This document shows positions 1 through 5,473 of a stretch of DNA of 9,426 bases, one piece after another. The notes beneath the pieces were generated by a model. That model saw nothing but the letters and a program-made list of their open reading frames with translations. It searched no databases and was not told where the DNA came from. Numbering within the stretch: the first letter of the stretch is position 1; every line of letters starts with the position of its first letter. The translations under genes were made by a program, and so were the position numbers. Source of the stretch: Clostridiaceae bacterium (GTDB lineage: Bacteria > Bacillota > Clostridia > Saccharofermentanales > Fastidiosipilaceae); the NCBI GenBank assembly GCA_012800515.1, contig JAAZJE010000035.1, positions 1-9,426 of the forward strand. Direction: 5' to 3'.

Positions 1-163
1 GCCAGGCTGCACCGAGGTTAGGAAAATGGTGATTTTCGTAAATATCCTGCAGTTCCAGATGGCAATGATAATCCAGGATCGGCGCCGTCTCAGCGTACTC
101 ATGGAAAAGCTGTTCGGCGGTGGCTGAGTTCAGCAGAAAGTTTTCATTAATATATCGGAACAT
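1..163 (-). CDS. uxaC: Glucuronate isomerase, N-terminal part (runs off the left edge)
   Basis: The first 54 codons of a minus-strand gene are present, starting at an ATG at 163-161 and open to the window edge. The translation begins MFRYINENFLLNSATAEQLF and continues with HEYAETAPILDYHCHL. The DYHCHL stretch is the characteristic N-terminal metal-binding motif of glucuronate (uronate) isomerase, of the amidohydrolase-like fold, followed by the usual run toward the 'NL..W' segment. The enzyme interconverts D-glucuronate and D-fructuronate (or galacturonate and tagaturonate) at the start of cytoplasmic hexuronate breakdown. A good ribosome-binding site, AAAGGAG, lies 6 nt upstream (170-176 on the complementary strand), which supports this start. 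The gene diverges from the oxidoreductase at 228. Only about one eighth of the usual roughly 470-residue protein is visible, so integrity of the rest is unknown. Confidence 0.88.
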   Translation of the reverse strand, partial: MFRYINENFLLNSATAEQLFHEYAETAPILDYHCHLELQDIYENHHFPNLGAAW

Positions 164-191
164 AAATATCTCCTTTGAAGCGGTCAAAATA

Positions 192-207
192 TGGTACGAT
201 TGTACCA
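192..207. promoter_or_regulatory. Candidate operator between divergent uxaC and oxidoreductase genes
   Basis: TGGTACGATTGTACCA is a perfect inverted repeat with 6-bp arms (TGGTAC and GTACCA) around a 4-bp centre. It lies in the 64-bp gap between the divergent starts at 163 and 228, 28 bp from one start codon and 20 bp from the other, so a bound protein could affect both promoters. Twofold sites with TGGT...ACCA arms are typical of GntR/FadR-type and some LacI-type regulators, several of which control hexuronate genes. The regulator is not in the window, so the family is inference. I could not pick out convincing -35/-10 pairs here; TACAAT on the minus strand (199-204) is the best -10 and lies inside the site. 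Confidence 0.55.
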
Positions 208-227
208 CGTTACAGGAGGAACGGCAT

Positions 228-1229
228 ATGTTGAAAATTGGACTGATCGGTGCCGGATTCATAGGCCAGACACACAGTGATGTTTACACGCTTTTGCGGC
301 AGGTAAAGCCGGTACGGGTCGTGGCCGTGGCGGATTCGGATCGTGAACGCGCCGCCAACATCGCGAGGATGCATGGAGCGAACGTTTACACTCGCCCCGA
401 GGATCTGATTGCCGACTCGGAAGTCGCCGCAGTCGACATCTGCCTGCCGACACATTTGCATGCCTATTATACGATCAAGGCACTACGTAGCGGCAAACCG
501 GTCTTTGTGGAAAAGCCGGCGGTTCTCAATGCCGAAGAGGCAGCGGCGGTCGTACAATGTATGCGCGAGACAAGGCAACCGGCGATGGGCGGAATGTGTA
601 TTCGCTACTGGGCGGCCTATACATGGTTGCGTGATGCGATTCTGGAAGAGCGCTACGGGAAGCTCAAGTTCTTTGCCACCCGCCGCTTAAGCAAGACCCC
701 TAACTGGGGCTATGAGAACTGGTATCAAGATCCGCAGAAGTCCGGCGGTGCCCTGCTCGACCTGCTGATCCACGACATAGATTATGTCCGCTGGATTCTG
801 GGTGAGCCGTCCGAGATTGTCGCCCGCGGCGATATCAATCAGCTGACCGCCCTGCTGACCTGGGCGGACGGAACGCGCGCTCAGATCGAAGGCGGCTGGG
901 ACTATCCCGACAGCTTTCCCTTCATCATGTCCTACCGGGCCAAATTTGATAAGGCGACCGTCATATTCGAAAATACCGCCGTTACCGTCTATGCAGACGA
1001 CGGGCGTAACTATCAGCCGAATATCTGGCAACATCTCCCGGATGTGCCGCGAATAGCCCGGCAGATTCGCGAACTGAACGGCTACTATGCGGTATTGAAC
1101 GCTTTTGTTGACCATCTGCTGGAGGCAACCCCGATCCGGCGTGCCAATCTGACCGAGAGCATAGCCTCGGTACAGTTGACACTGAACATTGCCGATATCC
1201 TGAACGGTGCAGCCGTAACGGTTACCTGA
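228..1229 (+). CDS. Gfo/Idh/MocA family NAD(P)-dependent oxidoreductase (first of pair)
   Basis: A 333-residue protein with the family's two-domain layout. It starts with a Rossmann fold at MLKIGLIGAGFIG (dinucleotide loop GAGFIG, residues 8-13). The catalytic-lysine motif EKP is at residues 95-97. The helix that opens the C-terminal domain reads GGALLDLLIHDIDYVRWILG, where D178 and H182 match the conserved Asp/His pair of the active site. These enzymes oxidise or reduce hydroxyl groups of sugars, sugar acids or inositols in the cytoplasm; the substrate cannot be read from sequence. The start at 228 is chosen because AGGAGGA (214-220) lies 7 nt upstream. The frame is open back to 120, but that extension would run through the operator and antisense into uxaC, and adds 36 residues unlike the family. 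It is followed 11 bp later by a related gene. Divergence from uxaC suggests a role in uronate or related sugar-acid metabolism, which is inference. Confidence 0.9.
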   Translation: MLKIGLIGAGFIGQTHSDVYTLLRQVKPVRVVAVADSDRERAANIARMHGANVYTRPEDLIADSEVAAVDICLPTHLHAYYTIKALRSGKPVFVEKPAVLNAEEAAAVVQCMRETRQPAMGGMCIRYWAAYTWLRDAILEERYGKLKFFATRRLSKTPNWGYENWYQDPQKSGGALLDLLIHDIDYVRWILGEPSEIVARGDINQLTALLTWADGTRAQIEGGWDYPDSFPFIMSYRAKFDKATVIFENTAVTVYADDGRNYQPNIWQHLPDVPRIARQIRELNGYYAVLNAFVDHLLEATPIRRANLTESIASVQLTLNIADILNGAAVTVT

Positions 1230-1240
1230 GGTTGAGCGGT

Positions 1241-2299
1241 ATGACAAACGGTAAAAAATACAAAGTTGCCGTAATCGGCTGCGGTTATATGGGCTACGGC
1301 CATCTCGAACAGATTTGGCTTCTGAGCAATACCGAACTGTGGTCGGTCTGCGATATCGATCCCGAGCGCGCCCGCGAAGCCGCCGAACGTTTTGGCGCCA
1401 CCCTGTGGTCAACCGACTATCGTGAGATTCTCGCCGATCCGGAGCTGGACATTGCTATCATCGCCACCTGGCCCTCCACTCATCTGGAAATTCTCCTCGT
1501 CTGCCTCGAGCACGGAATCCATTGCATATGCGAAAAGCCGATGAGCGATACGCTGGAGAGCTCGCGCGAGTTCATGCTCGCTGTCCAGTCCCATCCGGAA
1601 ACCAAGGTACTGGTCGGACATATCCTGCGTCACAATCAGACATTCCATAAGGTAGCCGAGTTGATCCAATCCGACGTCATCGGCCATCCGGTCACCATGC
1701 GCATGGTGCAAAGCCATCCACCGACAGACTGGGAGCGCGATGTCACCTTGATTAATGAGACCTCACCGATCATTGACTGCGGTCTCCACTACGTTGATCT
1801 GATGCGCTGGTTTACCGGAGCGGAAATCGACTCCGTCTACCTGCTGACGGCACGCCTCACCGAAGATATCCCCACCGACAAATACAATTACGGCCTGCTC
1901 ACCGTTCGACTGGACGACGGCAGCGCCGGATTCTTTGAGGCCGGCTGGGGGCACGGCTTCCGTCACGACAATACCAAGGAATTCATCGGTCCCAAGGGGC
2001 GCATCACTGTAACATACATGAAAGATCGCCTCACTCACCGCAGTAGCGGTAACCTCCTGGAGATTTATCGCGCCGACAGCGGTGAGACCGAGCAGATCAG
2101 CGTTCCTTATACGCACAAACCCACTGATGATCAATTGTCCCATCTGATCAACATGATTGAGAACGATGTCCCCGCCCGTCCGACGATCGAAGAGGTATAC
2201 GGCAGCTTCGAGACGGTCTGGCTGGCCGATATCAACGCTAATCGCCGCGCTGTTTGTCCTACTCCTCTCGCCGAACTGATCGACATCGAAGCGACGTAA
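1241..2299 (+). CDS. Gfo/Idh/MocA family NAD(P)-dependent oxidoreductase (second of pair)
   Basis: A 352-residue paralogue of the preceding gene. The Rossmann loop GCGYMG is at residues 13-18, the acidic residue after strand 2 is in VCDIDPERA (D38/D40), EKP is at 98-100, and PIIDCGLHYVDLMRW (from residue 176) carries the conserved Asp (179) and His (183). The C-terminal domain contains the usual run of beta strands (GSAGFFEAGWG and following). The ATG at 1241 is preferred over an in-frame TTG at 1232 because GAGG at 1228-1231, overlapping the stop of the upstream gene, sits 9 nt before the ATG. The tight spacing implies one transcript with 228-1229. Such tandem pairs often act on the same or successive sugar substrates, but no specific substrate is claimed. 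The repeat array begins within about 10-30 bp of its stop codon; the C-terminus looks complete. Confidence 0.9.
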   Translation: MTNGKKYKVAVIGCGYMGYGHLEQIWLLSNTELWSVCDIDPERAREAAERFGATLWSTDYREILADPELDIAIIATWPSTHLEILLVCLEHGIHCICEKPMSDTLESSREFMLAVQSHPETKVLVGHILRHNQTFHKVAELIQSDVIGHPVTMRMVQSHPPTDWERDVTLINETSPIIDCGLHYVDLMRWFTGAEIDSVYLLTARLTEDIPTDKYNYGLLTVRLDDGSAGFFEAGWGHGFRHDNTKEFIGPKGRITVTYMKDRLTHRSSGNLLEIYRADSGETEQISVPYTHKPTDDQLSHLINMIENDVPARPTIEEVYGSFETVWLADINANRRAVCPTPLAELIDIEAT

Positions 2300-2330
2300 G
2301 GCAGATTACCGGAGCGCACCCCCAGAACCC

Positions 2331-2425
2331 GAAAACAGCTTCGACAGCGCCGGAGACACCCGAAAACAGCTTCGACAACGCCCGGAAACGCCCAAAAACA
2401 GCTTCGATAACGCCCGGAAACACCC
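2331..2425. repeat. Three tandem A units
   Basis: Head-to-tail copies at 2331-2361 (31 nt), 2362-2393 (32 nt) and 2394-2425 (32 nt). They differ by scattered substitutions (for example GACAGC, GACAAC and GATAAC in the middle) and a one-base length change in the GCC(C)GGA segment. There are no unique spacers between units. This is the longest pure A run and lies directly after the oxidoreductase stop codon. Confidence 0.9.
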
Positions 2426-2538
2426 GAAAACAGCCGCTGGGCGCCTCTACATCGCCCGCCTTTCGGCAACTTTGCAACTATGGCGACCGCGCAGACCCGG
2501 TAACACTCTCCGGCGGGACACAAACTGAAATGTTGACT
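2426..2538. repeat. B unit, copy 1
   Basis: A 113-nt unit. It differs from copies 2 and 3 by a one-base deletion in GCAGACCCGG (2491-2500 region), an A for G in TAACACTCTCC, and an end reading TTGACT instead of TTGCC. The last change breaks the right arm of the inverted repeat seen in copies 2 and 3. It is followed by two A units (2539-2569 and 2570-2601), both carrying AAAACCGC in place of AAAACAGC. Confidence 0.9.
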
Positions 2539-2601
2539 GAAAACCGCTTCGACAGCGCCGGAGACACCCAAAAACCGCTTCGACAACGCCCGGAAACACC
2601 C

Positions 2602-2714
2602 GAAAACAGCCGCTGGGCGCCTCTACATCGCCCGCCTTTCGGCAACTTTGCAACTATGGCGACCGCGCAGACTCCGGTAACGCTCTCCGGCGGGACACAA
2701 ACTGAAATGTTGCC
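2602..2714. repeat. B unit, copy 2
   Basis: A 113-nt unit, nearly identical to copy 3 (two substitutions by eye). It contains a possible small hairpin, GGGCG-N9-CGCCC, and a perfect 10-bp inverted repeat, TTTCGGCAAC at 2637-2646 and GTTGCCGAAA at 2709-2718. The second arm runs across the junction into the single following A unit (2715-2745). Confidence 0.9.
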
Positions 2715-2745
2715 GAAAACAGCTTCGACAACGTCGGAAACACCC

Positions 2746-2858
2746 GGAAACAGCCGCTGGGCGCCTCTACATCGCCCGCCTTTCGGCAACTTTGCAACTA
2801 TGGCGACCGCGCCGACTCCGGTAACGCTCTCCGGCGGGACACAAACTGAAATGTTGCC
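2746..2858. repeat. B unit, copy 3
   Basis: A 113-nt unit starting GGAAACAGCC and otherwise matching copy 2 except for one base (GCGCCGACT in place of GCGCAGACT). The 10-bp inverted repeat is kept, with arms at 2781-2790 and 2853-2862, again reaching into the next A unit (2859-2890). Confidence 0.9.
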
Positions 2859-2890
2859 GAAAACCGCTTCGACAGCGCCCGGAAACACCC

Positions 2891-2909
2891 GAAAACAGCC
2901 GCTGGGCGC
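2891..2909. repeat. B unit, copy 4, truncated
   Basis: Only the first 19 nt of B (GAAAACAGCCGCTGGGCGC) are present. The sequence then changes abruptly to unrelated DNA (ACCTAAAATGCC) that leads into the hairpin at 2920. This marks the right boundary of the array. Confidence 0.8.
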
Positions 2910-2919
2910 ACCTAAAATG

Positions 2920-2948
2920 CCTGCAACCCCGGTTTTTGGGGTTCCAGG
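2920..2948. terminator. Hairpin between convergent genes, possible bidirectional terminator
   Basis: CCTGCAACCCC (2920-2930) and GGGGTTCCAGG (2938-2948) form an 11-bp stem with one mismatch around the 7-nt loop GGTTTTT. It lies between two convergent genes, 53 bp beyond the stop of the minus-strand oxidoreductase (3002) and past the repeat array for the plus-strand pair. There is no strong T run after the stem; on the minus strand it is followed by CATTTTAGG, which is weak. A terminator or a 3'-end-protecting hairpin are both possible. Confidence 0.5.
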
Positions 2949-3001
2949 ATGAAATGTAATTAAATATCCGACCGATACACTTACCGGATTGACCGCTAGA
3001 T

Positions 3002-3883
3002 CTAACGGATCGCCACCGGTTTACCCGTATCCAGGGACTCAATAATGCACTCGATGACCCGAACCGGCAGGGTAATCTGCTCGTAGGTCTGCGGCATGGT
3101 ACCGTACTTGAGCAGATTGGCGAACTTGGTGCACTCCAACTCATAGACGAGGGAGAGGTCGATCTCCCGCATGTAATTGCGCCCGGCTCCGTAAACTACT
3201 GCCGAATATTGCTGGGCGCCCTTGGTGAAATGCCAGCTGGTGTAGGCATCGGAGTATTTGGCAACAACGAGGACATCGTTCTCCGCTCTGAAAGCCTGAA
3301 CCGACTTGACCCCTTCGCCCAGGACGGCCAGAGCCATCTCGACCAGGTGCGGCGAGTAGAAGAAGAAGCCGTCATAGATGCTTTCGAAATCGGCCGGGTA
3401 GTTGAAGGAAGCCGAGAGGAATTCGCCCGCCGCCCGCAGATTAGCCACAATGCGCTTCAGCGTCACAACGTCCGGCGCCAACTTTACGCTGGAGCCCGCC
3501 AGGATCTTCGATCCGGTCTTCTTCGCCAACTCGACCAGCTCGACTGCTTCCGCATAATCGGAAGTGAACGGTTTGTCGATAAATACCGGCAGGCCGAGCT
3601 CGATAAAGGGGCGCGCCGCCGCGGCGTGTTCCGAACCCTTGCGGCTCGTGATCATCATCGCATCGACCTTGCCGATAAAGTCGGATTCTTTTTCGGCGAG
3701 GAAAAGCGTATTGTCAACCTCATCGATGATTTTCTGCGCCGTCGCCGGATCCTTGCCGTACACGCCGACAATGCGAATGTCGGGGAAAGGCACTTCGCCG
3801 GTATCCGCCTGCGGCAGATTGAAAAAATGGGTGAATGCCATCGCGTGGGAATTCTCGGTTCCGATAATACCTACTCTAAACAT
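3002..3883 (-). CDS. Atypical short Gfo/Idh/MocA-like oxidoreductase
   Basis: A 293-residue protein, shorter than the usual 330-400. The N-terminal strand MFRVGIIGTENSHAMAFTHF sits where the Rossmann glycine loop belongs but reads GTENSH instead of GxGxxG. The expected lysine is kept in IDKPF (DKP, residues 103-105), in place of the common EKP. Further signs are a sheet-helix pattern with MMITSRKGSEHAAAARPFIE before it, and FYSPHLVEMALAVLGEG, whose H179 corresponds to the conserved active-site histidine region. The C-terminal domain is trimmed. The start is supported by GGAGG (3890-3894, complementary strand) 6 nt upstream. The gene lies 113 bp after the phosphoglucomutase gene with its own -10-like box. 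Family membership is secure from overall layout; cofactor use and substrate are unknown. It may bind a dinucleotide differently or act on a sugar acid related to the other two. Confidence 0.82.
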   Translation of the reverse strand: MFRVGIIGTENSHAMAFTHFFNLPQADTGEVPFPDIRIVGVYGKDPATAQKIIDEVDNTLFLAEKESDFIGKVDAMMITSRKGSEHAAAARPFIELGLPVFIDKPFTSDYAEAVELVELAKKTGSKILAGSSVKLAPDVVTLKRIVANLRAAGEFLSASFNYPADFESIYDGFFFYSPHLVEMALAVLGEGVKSVQAFRAENDVLVVAKYSDAYTSWHFTKGAQQYSAVVYGAGRNYMREIDLSLVYELECTKFANLLKYGTMPQTYEQITLPVRVIECIIESLDTGKPVAIR

Positions 3884-3942
3884 ATATATCCTCCATGATT
3901 CTCACATCGCGCGCCCGAGCGCCGATGGATTTAACTGGCACC

Positions 3943-3981
3943 ATTATAAGTTGGGCCACCGGGCAAAGCTTGTACAATATT
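3943..3981 (-). promoter_or_regulatory. Putative promoter with a dyad for the gene at 3002-3883
   Basis: On the minus strand a perfect TATAAT lies at 3943-3948, 60 nt upstream of the ATG. The -35 position is poor (AAGCTT at 3966-3971 with a 17-nt spacer). It coincides with a dyad centred on TTGTACAA (3970-3977), which extends as AA-N2-TTGTACAA-N2-TT over 3966-3981. A weak -35 overlapped by a dyad is the layout expected of a regulated promoter. The GTAC core is shared with the candidate operator at 192-207, but the arms differ. No transcription data can be inferred from sequence. Confidence 0.4.
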
Positions 3982-3996
3982 CCTGAGTTCTATACA

Positions 3997-5433
3997 TTAC
4001 TGGCTTAAATTTAGGAAACTGCGCATCAATTCGGCCAATTCATCGGCCTCGGCCTCGGTCGGCATCTCGCAAAAGACGCGAATCAGGGGTTCCGTGCCGG
4101 AGAAGCGGGCGCTCAGCCAGCCGTTCTCGAAATAGACTTTACAGCCGTCCGCGTAGGAGACTTTGACTATCGGCAACGGGAATTCCGGCAATTCGCGCCG
4201 GACCATCAGCTGTTCCTGAATATCGGCGCGCAGTTCCGGACTGAAACCGTAGGACTTCTCCACTGTATACATCCTGCCGAACAATTCATAGAGTTCCTCC
4301 GATATGGCGGAGAGCGGCTTGCCGACCACGGCGCGCATTTCCACCAGCAGAGCCGCGGCATAGATGCCGTCCTTGCCGCTGATATGGCCGCGCACGGTCA
4401 GTCCGCCCGAGGACTCGCCGCCGATCAGGGCATCGGTCTCGGCCATTTTTGAAGAAATATACTTAAAGCCGACCGGCACCTCGTAACATTCTTCGCCGAA
4501 GCTGGCGGCAACGCGATCGAGAACCATGGTCGTGGCGATATTGCGTACGACGGGGCCGCGCCAGCCCTTATATTTGAGCAAATAATAGTAGAGCATCACC
4601 ATCAGCTGATTGGGGTGAATGAATGTGCCGCGGTCGTCGATTATGCCGATGCGGTCGGCGTCGCCGTCGGTCGCCACGCCCATATCGCAGCCGTTTTCCA
4701 GGACAAATTCCCTGAGCGCCTGCAGTGTCGTGCTGTCCGGAGAGGGCAGGCGTCCGCCGAAGAGCGTATCGTGGCGGTCATGAATAGTATCGACCTCACA
4801 ACGCGCCGTCAGAAGGATCGTCTGTAGCGAGGTGCGGCTGACCCCGAACATCGGATCCAGAGCGATATGCAATTCCGCGTCACGGATGGCGCCGATATCG
4901 ATCTGGCTGACGATACTGTCGATGTACTGATTGAACGGGTTGATATTCAACACCAGGCCGCGGTCATAGGCCTGCTCAAGCGGGATGATCTTCGGTGCTT
5001 CGGTGCTGTCCAGGAGCCCGATACGTCGCTCTATATCCTTGGTTGTTGTCTCAACCGCATCGCGCCCGCCGTATTCAAAGACCTTTACCCCGTTATAGAT
5101 GGCGGGGTTGTGACTGGCGGTCACCGCCATACCGTAATGGACACCGAGAGTCTTGACCGTGTACATAATAAGCGGAGTAGGGGCCTCACGACTAATCATG
5201 CGAACCGGTACACCCTCGCCGGCAAAAACCTCCGCCGCCCAGCCCGCGGCCAGGTCGGAGAGAAAGCGGCGATCATAGCCGATCACGATACCGCGCTTAC
5301 CGACCCCTTCATCGTTCATCTTGCGCGCTAGGGCTGCACAAAGACGCTGCATATTGCGGCGGGTAAACACATCGCCGATCACGGCGCGCCAACCGCCGGT
5401 ACCGAATTTCACTTCTTTAGCTTGCACGGACAT
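3997..5433 (-). CDS. Phosphoglucomutase/phosphomannomutase family protein
   Basis: A 478-residue alpha-D-phosphohexomutase with all four signature loops. The phosphoserine loop is TASHNPAIYNGVKVF (S107), the metal-binding loop DGDADR is at 256-261, the sugar-specificity loop GGESSGG is at 338-344, and the phosphate-binding loop RFSGTEPLIRVF starts at 443. The N-terminus VKFGTGGWRAVIGDVFT is typical of the bacterial PGM/PMM group. It interconverts hexose 1- and 6-phosphates in the cytoplasm, feeding nucleotide-sugar synthesis or glycogen and hexose metabolism; glucose versus mannose preference cannot be decided from the loop. GGAGG (5438-5442) lies 4 nt before the ATG. It follows kbl by 40 bp with no evident terminator between them, so it is probably the distal gene of the polysaccharide/tdh-kbl transcript and could supply sugar phosphates for it. 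Confidence 0.93.
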   Translation of the reverse strand: MSVQAKEVKFGTGGWRAVIGDVFTRRNMQRLCAALARKMNDEGVGKRGIVIGYDRRFLSDLAAGWAAEVFAGEGVPVRMISREAPTPLIMYTVKTLGVHYGMAVTASHNPAIYNGVKVFEYGGRDAVETTTKDIERRIGLLDSTEAPKIIPLEQAYDRGLVLNINPFNQYIDSIVSQIDIGAIRDAELHIALDPMFGVSRTSLQTILLTARCEVDTIHDRHDTLFGGRLPSPDSTTLQALREFVLENGCDMGVATDGDADRIGIIDDRGTFIHPNQLMVMLYYYLLKYKGWRGPVVRNIATTMVLDRVAASFGEECYEVPVGFKYISSKMAETDALIGGESSGGLTVRGHISGKDGIYAAALLVEMRAVVGKPLSAISEELYELFGRMYTVEKSYGFSPELRADIQEQLMVRRELPEFPLPIVKVSYADGCKVYFENGWLSARFSGTEPLIRVFCEMPTEAEADELAELMRSFLNLSQ

Positions 5434-5473
5434 ACAACCTCCAATAAAATTCTACTTTTTGCATGGCAACGCA

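Larger units (their letters stand above)
2309..2909. repeat. Nested direct-repeat array (short A units interspersed with long B units)
   Basis: This array fills most of the convergent gap between 2299 and 3002. Short unit A (31-32 nt, starting GAAAACAGCTTCGACAACGC and ending GGAAACACCC) occurs at 2331, 2362, 2394, 2539, 2570, 2715 and 2859, with a degenerate partial copy at about 2309-2330. Long unit B (113 nt, sharing the head GAAAACAGC with A) occurs at 2426, 2602 and 2746, with a cut-off copy at 2891-2909. The order is A3-B-A2-B-A-B-A-b. The offset between successive B copies is 176, 144 and 145 nt, and the first exceeds the second by exactly one 32-nt A unit. Neither unit length is a multiple of three and copies differ by single-base indels, so conserved protein coding is unlikely. 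Function is unknown; a minisatellite-like or BIME-like intergenic element is the nearest description. Confidence 0.93.

Noticed and set aside
120..227. N-terminal extension of the first oxidoreductase to an upstream in-frame start at 120
   Set aside because: It would overlap the antisense start of uxaC and the operator, and adds 36 residues unrelated to the family. AGGAGGA just before the ATG at 228 defines a better start directly before the Rossmann strand.
687..1412. A 241-codon minus-strand open frame opposite the first oxidoreductase
   Set aside because: No recognisable domain and no ribosome-binding context, and it crosses the junction of two clear plus-strand genes.
2331..2909. CRISPR array
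   Set aside because: The roughly 32-nt units abut head to tail with no unique spacers, copies vary, the 113-nt element is itself repeated, and no cas gene is present.
2254..2952. A 232-codon plus-strand open frame through the repeat array, plus several minus-strand frames (for example 2478-2888 and 2131-2586) giving repetitive proteins
   Set aside because: Unit lengths of 31, 32, 113, 144 and 145 nt and single-base indels between copies shift the reading frame, so no peptide repeat is maintained in step with the DNA repeat. The plus frame begins inside the preceding gene without a ribosome-binding site. Open frames in several phases reflect the lack of stop codons in this composition.
3209..3898. 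A 229-codon plus-strand open frame opposite the atypical oxidoreductase
   Set aside because: The translation has no family pattern, while the minus strand gives an intact oxidoreductase with a ribosome-binding site.
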